Assembly: GCA_963555925.1 (NCBI GenBank) | Contig: CAUVXJ010000017.1 | Coordinates: forward strand, 1-64,000 | DNA: 64,000 nt | From: Protofrankia sp963555925 | GTDB lineage: Bacteria; Actinomycetota; Actinomycetes; Frankiales; Frankiaceae | Reading direction: 5' to 3' | Part shown: piece after piece, positions 34,858-43,772 of the stretch | How positions within the stretch are numbered: the first letter of the stretch is position 1 | How the letters are laid out: each line of letters opens with the position of its first letter | Made by a program: the position numbers and the translations under genes | The notes under the pieces: model-generated | The model's input: the letters and a program-made list of their open reading frames with translations, nothing else | Told to the model about the DNA's origin: nothing | The model's database searches: none

Positions 34858-36870
34858 ATGCCGAACCGTCTTGCCGACCAGACTTCACCGTACCTGCTCC
34901 AGCACGCGGACAACCCGGTCGACTGGTGGCCGTGGGGCACGGACGCGTTCACCGAGGCCACCGAGCGTGGTGTACCGGTGCTGCTGTCCGTGGGCTACGC
35001 GGCGTGCCACTGGTGTCATGTCATGGCGCACGAGTCGTTCGAGGATCCGACCACCGCGGCGGTCATGAACGAGCACTTCGTCAACATCAAGGTTGACCGC
35101 GAGGAGCGGCCGGACGTCGACGCCGTCTACATGGACGTCACGGTCGCCCTCACCGGCCACGGGGGTTGGCCGATGACCGTTTTCCTCACCCCGGCAGGCG
35201 AGCCGTTCTACGCCGGTACCTACTTCCCGCCGACGCCGCGGGCAGGGATGGGATCGTTCCGCCAGCTGCTGGAGGCGGTGGCGAGCGCCTGGCGGACGCG
35301 CCGGGAGGAGGTGACCGCGTCCGGCGCGGACATCGTGCGCCAGATCACCGCGGCGGCGGACGCCGCTGGTGGGCCGCCGGCGAAGCTTACCGCCGGGCTC
35401 CTGGCGGCCGCGGTCGAGAAGGCCGGGCGCACGTTCGACCAGGTGAACGGCGGCTTCGGGACGGCACCGAAGTTTCCGCCGTCCGCGTTGTTGGAGATGT
35501 TGCTGCGGCACTGGGCGCGCACCGGGGATGGCGCGAGTCTGCGCATGGCCGTGTCCACGTGCGAGCGGATGGCGCGCGGTGGGATCTACGACCAACTTGC
35601 GGGTGGATTCGCCCGCTACAGCGTGGACGCCACCTGGACCGTCCCGCACTTCGAGAAGATGCTCTATGACAACGCCCAGCTGTTGCGGGTGTATCTGCAT
35701 CTGTGGCGGGCGACTGGATCAGCCCTGGCCGAGCGGGTCACCCGTGAGACCGCATCCTTCCTGCTGAGTGAGCTGCGGACGGCGCAAGGCGGGTTCGCCT
35801 CCGCGCTGGACGCCGACACCGTCCTGCCCGCGGATCATGGTGCGCGCGGCGTGGAAGGTGCCACCTACGTGTGGACGCCGGGCGAGCTCGTCGACCTCCT
35901 CGGCACGCAGGACGGAGGCTGGGCCGCGGATGTGTTCGGCGTCACCGTGGCGGGGACGTTCGAGCACGGGGCGTCCGTTCTCCAGCTGGCTGCGGATGCG
36001 GATGATCCCGGGAGGTTCGCCCGGGTGCGGGCCCGGCTCGCGGTGGCCCGGGCGCGTCGGCCCCAGCCGGCCCGTGACGACAAGGTTGTCGCTGCCTGGA
36101 ACGGCCTGGCGATCGCCGGGTTGGCAGAGGCCGGCGCGTTGCTGGCGGAGCCGGCCTGGGTGACCGCGGCTGTCGAGGCGGCAACGCTTCTGTCCGACGT
36201 CCACTGGGTGGACGGTCGGCTGCGGCGGACAAGTCGGCGCGGCCGGGTCGGAACGAACCCCGGGGTGCTGGAGGACTACGGGGACGTCGCCGAGGGCCTG
36301 CTCGTCCTGCATCAGATCACCGGCGACGAGCGGTGGCTGGCGTCGGCGGGCGACCTGCTCGAGGTCGTGCGTGCGCACTTTGCCGCGCCTGACGGTGGAT
36401 TTTACGACACCGCCGATGACGCCGAGCGGCTGTTGCGCCGGCCGCGGGACCCCGCGGACTCGCCGACGCCGTCTGGTCAGGCCGCGGTCGCGGGCGCGCT
36501 GCTGACCTATGCGGCGCTGACAGGTTCACGCGACCATCGCGAAGCGTCCGACCGGGCGCTGGAGGTCCTCACCCCGATGCTCGGCGTCAGCGCGTCCTTT
36601 GCCGGCTGGGCCGGTGCGGTCGCCGAGGCCGCGCTTGCCGGACCGGCCGAGGTAGCCGTCGTCGACCGGCCGGATCTGGAACGACTTGCCCGGCTCGCCA
36701 CCGCGCCCGGAGCGGTCGTGGTGACGTCTGGACCGTTGACGCGCGGACGCGGCTCCGCCGGGGTCTACGTGTGTCGAGGCTTCGTATGTGAGCGGCCCGC
36801 GACCACGGCCGAAGCCGTGCGTGAGCAACTGGGGGTCACGATCGCCCCGGTGTCATCGTGGAATGTCTGA
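34858..36870 (+). CDS. DUF255 thioredoxin-domain protein (YyaL/SPATA20 family)
   Basis: 670 residues from ATG 34858 (NRLADQTSPYLLQHADNPVDWWPWG is the usual family start). Residues of about 35-160 form a thioredoxin-like domain with CHWCHVMAHESFEDP; GGWPMTVFLTPAGEPFYAGTYFPP follows. The rest is an (alpha/alpha)6-barrel like that of glycan epimerases (GGIYDQLAGGFARYSVDATWTVPHFEKMLYDNAQLL). It occurs downstream of mca in Mycobacterium (Rv1084). The biochemical role is not established. Confidence 0.93.
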   Translation: MPNRLADQTSPYLLQHADNPVDWWPWGTDAFTEATERGVPVLLSVGYAACHWCHVMAHESFEDPTTAAVMNEHFVNIKVDREERPDVDAVYMDVTVALTGHGGWPMTVFLTPAGEPFYAGTYFPPTPRAGMGSFRQLLEAVASAWRTRREEVTASGADIVRQITAAADAAGGPPAKLTAGLLAAAVEKAGRTFDQVNGGFGTAPKFPPSALLEMLLRHWARTGDGASLRMAVSTCERMARGGIYDQLAGGFARYSVDATWTVPHFEKMLYDNAQLLRVYLHLWRATGSALAERVTRETASFLLSELRTAQGGFASALDADTVLPADHGARGVEGATYVWTPGELVDLLGTQDGGWAADVFGVTVAGTFEHGASVLQLAADADDPGRFARVRARLAVARARRPQPARDDKVVAAWNGLAIAGLAEAGALLAEPAWVTAAVEAATLLSDVHWVDGRLRRTSRRGRVGTNPGVLEDYGDVAEGLLVLHQITGDERWLASAGDLLEVVRAHFAAPDGGFYDTADDAERLLRRPRDPADSPTPSGQAAVAGALLTYAALTGSRDHREASDRALEVLTPMLGVSASFAGWAGAVAEAALAGPAEVAVVDRPDLERLARLATAPGAVVVTSGPLTRGRGSAGVYVCRGFVCERPATTAEAVREQLGVTIAPVSSWNV

Positions 36871-36927
36871 TGCCTGACGGCCGTTGCATACGTATCACAT
36901 GTAAGTGTGTAATCAAACGGGAGGTTC

Positions 36928-37536
36928 ATGATGTACGGGAACCCGCATCGAGAGCAGGTGGCGAGGAGGCACGGGATGGCAGGATCGCGCGGGCGCGGTC
37001 ACGGGCGGTGGGGTGAGCGCGAGCAGGCACCGTCCGCAGGCGATGCACAGGCATGGTTCACGGGGCGGCTGCCCGACGAGTGGTTCACCCACCCGGTCAC
37101 GGTGACCGTGGATCGGGATGAGATCATTGTCGTGGGCACGGTGGCCGCTCCAGCGGTGGAGTCCGACGATCAGGCCGCGGTTGCCGCCGCCGAGTCCGGG
37201 CGGATCCGGCGGTTTCGCGAGCAGACCAGGGACGCCCGGATCGCGATCGCCCAAGAGGCGGAGGAGCGTTATCTGCGCAAGGTCGCGTGGGGGGTGACAG
37301 CCGGCGGCACGACCGAGTTGTTCACCACGCTGTCCGTTCCGGTAATGACCAGGCTTCGGCAACCAGAACGTCATGTTCTTGACACTCTGGTCGACTCGGG
37401 CGTCGCACGCAGCCGCAGCGACGCGCTCGCGTGGTGCGTCCGCCTTGTCGGTGAGAATGCCCAGCCGTGGCTCGCCCGCCTGCGGGAGGCCATGGCGAAG
37501 GTCGAGCAGGTTCGCGCCGACGGGCCTGAACTGTGA
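36928..37536 (+). CDS. Conserved actinobacterial protein of unknown function
   Basis: 202 residues, start ATG 36928 or 36931, after ggagg (36920-36924). Residues 45-85 form a short beta-rich part (WFTHPVTVTVDRDEIIVVGTV). Residues 90-195 are helical and charged, with RIRRFREQTRDARIAIAQEAEERYLRKVAWG, TLSVPVMTRLRQPERHVLDTLVDSGVARSRSDALAWCVRLVGEN. The last part resembles a ribbon-helix-helix-like segment (VLDTLVDSGVARSRSDALAWC), suggesting DNA binding or self-association, but this is tentative. Codon use is like that of its neighbours. Confidence 0.75.
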   Translation: MMYGNPHREQVARRHGMAGSRGRGHGRWGEREQAPSAGDAQAWFTGRLPDEWFTHPVTVTVDRDEIIVVGTVAAPAVESDDQAAVAAAESGRIRRFREQTRDARIAIAQEAEERYLRKVAWGVTAGGTTELFTTLSVPVMTRLRQPERHVLDTLVDSGVARSRSDALAWCVRLVGENAQPWLARLREAMAKVEQVRADGPEL

Positions 37537-37578
37537 GAATCCGGCCGGCACCCGGCAGCGGGTAATTCTCACCGGCGC

Positions 37579-37621
37579 GTCCGGGGGGCGTGCTCGATTG
37601 TCGCGACGGCGCCCCCCGGAC
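37579..37621 (+). terminator. GC-rich 12-bp hairpin
   Basis: GTCCGGGGGGCG (37579-37590) pairs perfectly with CGCCCCCCGGAC (37610-37621), loop 19 nt, 42 bp after the upstream gene. Smaller hairpins at 37670-37686 and 37694-37711 face the convergent hemolysin III-like gene. Together they separate the two genes. Confidence 0.75.
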
Positions 37622-37722
37622 AAACCTCGTGCGCTGGTTTCTTCCCGGGTTTTTCCCGCTGGCTATGGAGTCGCCCTTCGGGCGACCGGGGACGGCGATT
37701 TCCTGATCGCCGGATTACCCGG

Positions 37723-38406
37723 TCATGTCGCATAGATGGCGAAGATGACGGCGATGTAATGGCATGCCGCCGCGATGATCGTGAACGCATGGAAAACCTC
37801 GTGGTACCCGAACGTCTCCGGGGCCGGGTTCGGTCGTCGGGTCGCGTAGACGAGCGCCCCGATGCTGTAGAGGACGCCGCCGACGATGATCAGAACCAGC
37901 GTTGTCACGCCCGCGGTGTGCAGCAGCTGCGGTATGACGAAGACCGCCACCCAACCCAGGGCGATGTACAGCGGGACCATCAGGAAGCGGGGCGAGTGCA
38001 GCCAGAGCATCCGCAGTCCGATCCCGACCGCAGCGCCGCTCCAGACGATCGTGAGTATGGTCCGCGAAGTCCTCGGTGGCAGCGCCAGCAAGGTCAGCGG
38101 TGTGTAGGTCCCGGCGATGAAAACAAAGATCATTGAATGGTCGAGTCGCTTCATCAGGGAACGGGCACGTGACGTCGACCACATTTTTCGGTGGTAAAGC
38201 GCGCTGGTGCCGAACAGAAGGGCGATGCTCAGCGCATAAATGCCGACGGCCAGCCGTGCGCGGAACGTGCTGGCCAGGGCCACGGCGATTACGCCGAGTG
38301 CCACACTGACCGGGAAAGCGCCAGCGTGCAGCCACCCACGCATCCGTGGTCGCACCAGGTCGTGGGGATGGTTACCGAAGTCGTGTCCGGGTGCCGTTGT
38401 GGTCAC
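37723..38406 (-). CDS. Hemolysin III/PAQR family membrane protein
   Basis: About 227 residues from GTG 38406 (upstream in-frame codons to 38538 look non-conserved). Seven hydrophobic helices are present. The family's conserved residues are visible: GTSALYHRKMW (Ser and His), RLDHSMIFVFIAGTYTP (Asp-His), and FGYHEVFHAFTIIAAACHYIAV (HxxxH...H), a set of likely Zn-binding residues as in PAQR proteins. Despite the name, most members are not toxins. Mycobacterium has the same gene two steps from mca (Rv1085c). Confidence 0.9.
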   Translation of the reverse strand: MTTTAPGHDFGNHPHDLVRPRMRGWLHAGAFPVSVALGVIAVALASTFRARLAVGIYALSIALLFGTSALYHRKMWSTSRARSLMKRLDHSMIFVFIAGTYTPLTLLALPPRTSRTILTIVWSGAAVGIGLRMLWLHSPRFLMVPLYIALGWVAVFVIPQLLHTAGVTTLVLIIVGGVLYSIGALVYATRRPNPAPETFGYHEVFHAFTIIAAACHYIAVIFAIYAT

Positions 38407-38746
38407 CTGGTTACCGTATCTTGCGTCGACTCTCCTTACTACCCACCGCGAATCTCGCGCACCGTGTTCAACTCCGGAGCGTGACGGATGTACCCCACTG
38501 CGGGGCAGTTCGACCGCGCGACTGTCAGAAGCTCCCACGGTAGAGTCAAAAGATCCTGTACCCGGCCTCGAATCACCCGAGCCGTGGTGGACCCGCTATG
38601 TAGTGGACGGTGGGGTGTCGGCACGTTGTTGCGGGTTCACTGCGCATACGTTCCGCGACCCCGGGCACAAGTGGGCCTGTCAGGGCGGGGGCGTATGGCG
38701 ACACGGCGAGGCCGTGGTGGGCTCAACTTAAGCGGAGGTGGGAGCT
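38407..38746. other. Divergent intergenic region before pckG
   Basis: 340 bp without a gene. Both promoters (hemolysin III-like, minus; pckG, plus) should lie here. At its end, ggagg (38734-38738) is the Shine-Dalgarno of pckG. No clear palindrome or riboswitch was found. Confidence 0.5.
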
Positions 38747-40570
38747 GTGACGACCGCGGCGCAGATTCCGGGGCTGGACGCTGCCCCGACCAGGCATACC
38801 GGGCTGATTGCCTGGGTGCGCGAGATCGCCGAACTCACCCGACCGGAGCGCATCCAATGGTGTGACGGCTCTGACGCGGAGTACGCGGAACTCGCGCGGT
38901 TGCTGGTCGACAAGGGTACTTTTGTGCCGCTGGACGAGGAGAAACGGCCAGGTAGTTTTTTCGCGGCCTCCGACCCCACCGACGTCGCCCGGGTTGAGGA
39001 CCGCACATACATCTGTTCGCGTGACCCCGCGGATGCCGGGCCGACCAACAACTGGCTCGATCCGGATGAGATGAGGGCGAAGCTGCATGCCCTGTTTGCG
39101 GGCAGTATGCGCGGGCGCACGATGTATGTCGTGCCCTTCTGTATGGGCCCGCTAGGCTCGCGGATTTCCGCTCTTGGCGTTGAGATCACCGACTCGCCGT
39201 ATGTCGTCGCGTCGATGCGGACGATGACTCGAATGGGTGCCCCCGCCCTCGAACAGCTGGGCGTGGACGGATTCTTCGTCCCATGCGTGCATTCTCTGGG
39301 AGCGCCGCTCGAGCCGGGCCAGGCTGATGTCCCGTGGCCATGCAACTCGACGAAGTACATCACGCATTTCCCCGAGACCCGGGAGATCTGGTCGTTCGGG
39401 TCGGGTTACGGCGGAAACGCCCTTTTGGGCAAGAAGTGCTATGCACTGCGGATTGCTTCGGTAATGGCCCGCGATGAGGGCTGGCTGGCCGAGCACATGC
39501 TGATTCTCAAGTTGACCTCACCGGCGGGCAAAGTCCACTTCGTCGCGGCGGCCTTCCCGTCGGCCTGCGGCAAGACCAATCTCGCGATGATCATTCCGAC
39601 GTTGCCGGGCTGGAAGGCCGAGACCGTCGGTGACGACATCGCCTGGATGCGCTTCGGGGATGACGGCCGGCTGTACGCGGTGAACCCCGAGGCAGGCTTC
39701 TTCGGCGTGGCACCGGGCACAGGCGTCGATACCAACCCGAACGCCATCGAGACGCTGTGGCGCAACACGGTCTTCACCAACGTCGCACGTACCGACGACG
39801 GTGACGTCTGGTGGGAGGGGCTGACCAAGGACAAGCCCGCGCACCTCATCGACTGGTTGGGTCGCGACTGGACGCCGGAGGCCACCGAGCCGGCCGCTCA
39901 TCCCAACGCCCGCTTCACGGTGCCCGCCAGCCAGTGCCCGACGATCGCGGCGGAATGGGAGGACCCGAAGGGTGTCCCGATCTCGGCCATCCTGTTCGGT
40001 GGGCGCCGGGCGAGCGCGGTCCCGCTGGTGACCGAGGCGCCGACGTGGCAGCGCGGGGTGTTCTTCGGTTCGATCGTGGCCTCCGAGACGACCGCGGCGC
40101 AGGCCGGAGCGATCGGCAAGCTGCGGCGCGACCCGTTCGCGATGCTGCCGTTCTGTGGCTACAACATGGCCGACTACTTCGCGCACTGGTTGGCGATGGG
40201 TCGCAAGGCCGATCAGGCGAAGCTGCCGCGGATCTACTACGTCAACTGGTTCCGGAAGAACGCGCAGGGTCGGTTCATGTGGCCGGGCTATGGCGAGAAC
40301 AGCCGGGTCCTGGCCTGGATCGTCGGTCGGCTCGAAGGGCAGGCGGAGGGTGTGGAGACACCCCTGGGTGTTCTGCCTACGGCGCAGGCCCTGCCCACCG
40401 AGGGGCTCGACGTCGCGCCGGAGGAACTCGCCGAGCTGCTCACCCTCGACACCGAGGTCTGGAAGCGGGAGGCGGAGCTGATCCCCGATCACTACCAGAC
40501 CTTCGGGGACGGGCTTCCGGTCGAGCTGTGGGCCGAACACGAGGCATTGGTCACCCGGCTGAAGGACTGA
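38747..40570 (+). CDS. pckG: Phosphoenolpyruvate carboxykinase (GTP)
   Basis: 607 residues. GTG 38747 is preferred over GTG 38738 because ggagg lies 8 nt before it. PSACGKTNLAM (Cys274 in the hyper-reactive position and the P-loop-like kinase-1 motif), WCDGSDAEY, YVVPFCMGPLGS and FCGYNMADYFAHW are hallmarks of the GTP-dependent family. It interconverts oxaloacetate and PEP at the start of gluconeogenesis, consistent with glpX and fumC nearby. It appears to be a single transcription unit with a downstream hairpin. Confidence 0.97.
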   Translation: MTTAAQIPGLDAAPTRHTGLIAWVREIAELTRPERIQWCDGSDAEYAELARLLVDKGTFVPLDEEKRPGSFFAASDPTDVARVEDRTYICSRDPADAGPTNNWLDPDEMRAKLHALFAGSMRGRTMYVVPFCMGPLGSRISALGVEITDSPYVVASMRTMTRMGAPALEQLGVDGFFVPCVHSLGAPLEPGQADVPWPCNSTKYITHFPETREIWSFGSGYGGNALLGKKCYALRIASVMARDEGWLAEHMLILKLTSPAGKVHFVAAAFPSACGKTNLAMIIPTLPGWKAETVGDDIAWMRFGDDGRLYAVNPEAGFFGVAPGTGVDTNPNAIETLWRNTVFTNVARTDDGDVWWEGLTKDKPAHLIDWLGRDWTPEATEPAAHPNARFTVPASQCPTIAAEWEDPKGVPISAILFGGRRASAVPLVTEAPTWQRGVFFGSIVASETTAAQAGAIGKLRRDPFAMLPFCGYNMADYFAHWLAMGRKADQAKLPRIYYVNWFRKNAQGRFMWPGYGENSRVLAWIVGRLEGQAEGVETPLGVLPTAQALPTEGLDVAPEELAELLTLDTEVWKREAELIPDHYQTFGDGLPVELWAEHEALVTRLKD

Positions 40571-40662
40571 CGACGGGCCGCGGACCGGCTGCACAGCTCG
40601 TCGACGGGATGCGGTGGTGGCCATCGCCACGCTGTGGGTACCGCCACCTTCGTAACGATTTT

Positions 40663-40689
40663 CCATGATCGCCATGATCGCCATGATCG
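40663..40689. repeat. 9-bp tandem repeat (ccatgatcg x3)
   Basis: Three exact ccatgatcg units at 40663, 40672 and 40681, followed by a variant ccatggcgg-like unit. Located about 90 bp past pckG, upstream of its hairpin. On the minus strand it reads cgatcatgg repeated. Function unknown; probably slippage. Confidence 0.85.
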
Positions 40690-40708
40690 CCATGGCGGTC
40701 GTGCGGCG

Positions 40709-40764
40709 GATGCCGGTCGGATCAGTGTCCGATATGTACTGCGGATGCGGGTCCGACCGGCATC
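40709..40764 (+). terminator. 13-bp hairpin downstream of pckG
   Basis: GATGCCGGTCGGA (40709-40721) and TCCGACCGGCATC (40752-40764) are exact reverse complements with a 30-nt loop, 138 bp after the pckG stop. It is a likely transcription end point. Confidence 0.7.
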
Positions 40765-41132
40765 GTTCTGGTCGCGATGGCCCTGCATCCGTGATCGGCC
40801 ACCCGCCGTCCGATCTGGTGGTGGCCGTCATATGAACGGCGGACCACATTGTTGTCCAAGGCCGTTCGATCGGATTAGACGATCAACCTCTTCTGGCTGG
40901 GGCGCAGGCGGTTTCGTGCGTCATCACCTTATGGTCGGTGACTGTTGCCGAGCGTGTTGTGCGAAAATGGTCGCGCTTTCGATGCGGGGGAGCTAACGTG
41001 TGACCCTGGGTTCCACTGACGGACGTTACCGAACGGCGATCCGTCGGGATGGAGCCAGTTGGCTCAAGTTGTGGTCCGGCGCTGGGCTGGACCACTCGGG
41101 AGGCCCCTCGGTGCCGCATTCGCGACAACGTC

Positions 41133-41155
41133 AGGAGGCCGGGTCCCGGCCTCCT
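41133..41155. terminator. Near-perfect palindrome upstream of phoH-like gene
   Basis: AGGAGGCCGGG (41133-41143), one T, CCCGGCCTCCT (41145-41155). It lies 44 bp before the phoH-like GTG start. It may be a terminator for upstream transcription or a 5' UTR/operator element. The rest of 40765-41199 contains no recognisable gene. Confidence 0.55.
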
Positions 41156-41199
41156 GTGGGGCCCGGTCCCGGACTTCCTCCGAGTAAGCGGGTGGGCGT

Positions 41200-42492
41200 G
41201 TGCCACGAACGCATGTCGTCGACACAAGCGTGCTCTTGTCTGATCCTGGTGCGCTGCTGCGGTTTGCGGAGCACAATGTTGTGCTTCCCCTGGTTGTCGT
41301 AGGGGAGTTGGAAGGTAAGCGGCACCACCCGGAGCTGGGTTGGTTCGCCCGTGAAGCCCTTCGCCTCCTTGACGACCTCCGAATTCGCCATGGTCGACTG
41401 GATCAACCGTTGCCGTTGGACGACGGTGGAACCCTGCGGGTTGAACTAAACCACAGTGACCCCTCAGTGCTTCCACCGGGGTTTCGGGTGGATGACAATG
41501 ACTCGCGCATTCTGGCTGTCGCGCTCAATCTTGCTCGGGAGGGCAACGACGTTGTTCTTGTCACGAAAGATCTGCCACTGCGGGTGAAGGCGTCCGCGGT
41601 GGGGCTCGCCGCCGAGGAGTACCGGGCACAGAGTCCGGTGGATTCGGGCTGGAGCGGCATGGCCGAGCTTGCCGTCGCCCAGGACGATCTTGATCGTCTC
41701 TACGCTCGGGAGACTGTTGAGATCGCTGAGGCGACCGGACTGCCCTGCCACACCGGTCTGGTCCTCACCGCTTCCGGCGGCAGTGCGTCGGCTCTTGGAC
41801 GGGTCACCCCGGACAAGAAGGTATGCCTTGTCCGGGGTGACCGGGAGGCATTCGGCCTGCACGGACGCTCCGCGGAGCAACGCGTCGCGCTGGATCTGCT
41901 ACTCGATCCCGACATCGGGATCGTTTCCCTCGGTGGGCGGGCCGGTACCGGAAAGTCCGCGCTGGCGCTGTGCGCCGGGCTGGAGGCGGTGATGGAACGG
42001 CGACTGCACCGCCGGGTCGTGGTGTTCCGGCCGTTGTACGCCGTCGGCGGTCAGGACCTCGGCTATCTGCCGGGCAGCGAGAACGAGAAGATGGCGCCCT
42101 GGGCACAGGCTGTCTTCGACACACTCGGCGCGTTGGTTTCCCAGGAGGTCATCGAAGAGATCGCCGATCGCGGGATGCTGGAGGTACTCCCGCTCACTCA
42201 CATCCGTGGCCGGTCGCTGCATGACGCGTTCGTCATCGTGGATGAAGCGCAGTCGCTCGAGCGCGGGGTGCTGCTCACCGTGCTGTCGAGGCTGGGCCAG
42301 GGATCGCGGGTGGTACTCACGCACGACGTCGCTCAGCGTGACAACTTGCGGGTTGGTCGGCATGACGGAGTCGCCTCAGTGATCGAGACCCTCAAGGGGC
42401 ATCCACTGTTCGCGCATGTCACCCTCACCCGTTCAGAGCGCTCGCCGATCGCCGCACTGGTCACGACGATGTTGGAGGACCTCGTCCTGTAG
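41200..42492 (+). CDS. phoH2: PhoH-like protein with N-terminal PIN domain (PhoH2)
   Basis: 430 residues from GTG 41200. Residues 1-140 are a PIN domain: HVVDTSVLLSDPGALLRF (first Asp), VVVGELEGKRHH (Glu) and DDNDSRILAVALNLA (Asp pair). Residues of about 225-430 are a PhoH ATPase: GGRAGTGKSALAL (Walker A) and DAFVIVDEAQSLE (Walker B). PhoH2 proteins are RNA helicase/RNase fusions that unwind and cut RNA; Mycobacterium PhoH2 (Rv1095) is the studied example and lies near fumC, as here. Confidence 0.93.
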   Translation: MPRTHVVDTSVLLSDPGALLRFAEHNVVLPLVVVGELEGKRHHPELGWFAREALRLLDDLRIRHGRLDQPLPLDDGGTLRVELNHSDPSVLPPGFRVDDNDSRILAVALNLAREGNDVVLVTKDLPLRVKASAVGLAAEEYRAQSPVDSGWSGMAELAVAQDDLDRLYARETVEIAEATGLPCHTGLVLTASGGSASALGRVTPDKKVCLVRGDREAFGLHGRSAEQRVALDLLLDPDIGIVSLGGRAGTGKSALALCAGLEAVMERRLHRRVVVFRPLYAVGGQDLGYLPGSENEKMAPWAQAVFDTLGALVSQEVIEEIADRGMLEVLPLTHIRGRSLHDAFVIVDEAQSLERGVLLTVLSRLGQGSRVVLTHDVAQRDNLRVGRHDGVASVIETLKGHPLFAHVTLTRSERSPIAALVTTMLEDLVL

Positions 42493-42516
42493 CCCGCCAG
42501 ACGGCGGCGCGGACGT

Positions 42517-42546
42517 CGGACCCGGCAGTCAGGCTGCCCGGGTCCG
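42517..42546 (+). terminator. Hairpin after phoH-like gene
   Basis: CGGACCCGG-CAG (42517-42528), loop tcagg, CTG-CCCGGGTCCG (42534-42546): 12 pairs with one bulged G, 25 bp past the stop. Confidence 0.7.
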
Positions 42547-42576
42547 GCGTGGGCGGCGTCGGTCGTCGACGGCGGA

Positions 42577-42608
42577 AGTCGTCAACCGCCGTAGTCGTCA
42601 ACCGCGGT
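42577..42608. repeat. 16-bp tandem repeat upstream of msrA
   Basis: agtcgtcaaccgccgt (42577-42592) and agtcgtcaaccgcggt (42593-42608) differ by one base; a third partial unit agtcg follows. They lie in the msrA 5' region, about 75 bp from its start. Confidence 0.8.
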
Positions 42609-42682
42609 AGTCGGGGAACGTACCGGGGACGGCCGTGGTTGACGACATGGACAGGCTCTCAGGGGTCCCGGAGGTGCTCGAC

Positions 42683-43345
42683 ATGCTCTTCGCTCGCCAC
42701 AAGCCGACGCTGCCCACGGCCGCGCAGGCACTGCCCGGCCGTGCGGAAGCGTCTTTTGCGATACCGGATCGGCACGCGGTCCTCGGCACACCGTTGGGGG
42801 GTCCCGTCCCCACGGGTTTCCAGACCGCGGTGTTCGGGCTCGGCTGTTTCTGGGGTGCGGAGCGGACGTTCTGGCAGATCCCCGGGGTGTACTCGACCGC
42901 GGTCGGGTACGCGGGCGGGATCACCCCGAACCCGACCTATGAGGAGACGTGTTCGGGCCTGACCGGGCACACCGAGGCTGTTGCGGTCGTGTTCGACCCG
43001 GCGGTGGTGAGCTTCGAGGACCTGCTGAAGGTCTTCTGGGAGGCGCACGACCCGACGCAGGGGATGCGCCAGGGTAACGACGTCGGCACCCAGTACCGTT
43101 CGGCGATCTACACGTTCTCTGACGAGCAGCGTGCCGCGGCGCAGCGTAGCCGGGACGCCTTCCAGACAGTCCTGGACAAGGCCGGTTTCGGTCCGATCAC
43201 CACCGAGATCGCCCCGGCCGGTCCGTTCTACTTCGCTGAGGACTACCACCAGCAGTACCTGCACAAGGTCCCCAACGGCTACTGCGGGTTGAGTGGCACC
43301 GGCCAGTCGTGCCCGATCGGCGTGGCCGGGGCCGACGCTGGTTGA
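42683..43345 (+). CDS. msrA: Peptide methionine sulfoxide reductase A
   Basis: 220 residues. ATG 42683 is chosen since ggaggt (42670-42675) lies 7 nt upstream and LFARHKPTLPTAAQALPGR matches actinobacterial MsrA N-termini; in-frame starts at 42635 and 42647 are weaker. Catalytic Cys55 lies in GLGCFWGAERTFW; GYAGG, GHTEAV, DPTQGMRQGNDVGTQYRS and EDYHQQYLHK are conserved, with resolving Cys near the end (GYCGLSGTGQSC). It reduces the S-epimer of methionine sulfoxide in proteins. A degraded second copy of its tail lies past the TA genes. Confidence 0.96.
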   Translation: MLFARHKPTLPTAAQALPGRAEASFAIPDRHAVLGTPLGGPVPTGFQTAVFGLGCFWGAERTFWQIPGVYSTAVGYAGGITPNPTYEETCSGLTGHTEAVAVVFDPAVVSFEDLLKVFWEAHDPTQGMRQGNDVGTQYRSAIYTFSDEQRAAAQRSRDAFQTVLDKAGFGPITTEIAPAGPFYFAEDYHQQYLHKVPNGYCGLSGTGQSCPIGVAGADAG

Positions 43346-43446
43346 TCGCAGTCCGCGTCGCCTCTACCGCTCGAAGATGTCGTGGGTGCCGATCCGCAAC
43401 CAGATGTCGAGACGATGGCCGGCAGCATGTTGACCGCGGTCGTCTG

Positions 43447-43468
43447 CGTCCGTACATTTGTACGGACG
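43447..43468. promoter_or_regulatory. Perfect palindrome, likely operator of the TA operon
   Basis: CGTCCGTACA, TT, TGTACGGACG: exact 10-bp arms with a 2-nt centre, ending 16 bp before the antitoxin ATG. A Shine-Dalgarno aggaagg (43471-43477) lies between. RHH-type antitoxins of this class bind such palindromes to autoregulate the operon. Confidence 0.8.
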
Positions 43469-43484
43469 ATAGGAAGGTGATTTT

Positions 43485-43769
43485 ATGGCGGCCTCGGTGG
43501 CATCGAGCCGGTTCGAGTTCCGGATGCGGCCCGACCTGAAGGAGCAGATCGAGTACGCGGCGGCGCTTGTGAACGAGTCGGTGTCTGACTTCGCCCGTAC
43601 CGCGGCTGAGGAGCGCGCGCTGACGGTTCTGCGGGAGCACTCGGTGATGACGATGGTTCCGGCGGAGTTCTTCGACTCGCTTCTGGCCGCGTTGGACGAA
43701 CCTGGAAGGCCCGATGAAGCGCTGGCCAGCGCGGCTCGGCGTATCAACGACGTGGTGACGCGGCGGTAG
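43485..43769 (+). CDS. TacA-like antitoxin (DUF1778, ribbon-helix-helix)
   Basis: 94 residues, ATG 43485. RFEFRMRPDLKEQIEYAAALVNESVSDFARTAAEERA is the RHH DNA-binding region of DUF1778 antitoxins; the C-terminal half (LTVLREHSVMTMVPAEFFDSLLAALDEP) is the toxin-neutralising part. The toxin gene starts 3 bp after its stop. It should hold the acetyltransferase toxin inactive and repress from the palindrome upstream. Confidence 0.9.
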   Translation: MAASVASSRFEFRMRPDLKEQIEYAAALVNESVSDFARTAAEERALTVLREHSVMTMVPAEFFDSLLAALDEPGRPDEALASAARRINDVVTRR

Positions 43770-43772
43770 CTG

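Noticed and set aside
40980..41199. Small ORF upstream of the phoH-like gene (41000-41302)
   Set aside because: No homology or Shine-Dalgarno, and it runs into the phoH-like gene in another frame; the palindrome there better fits a non-coding leader.
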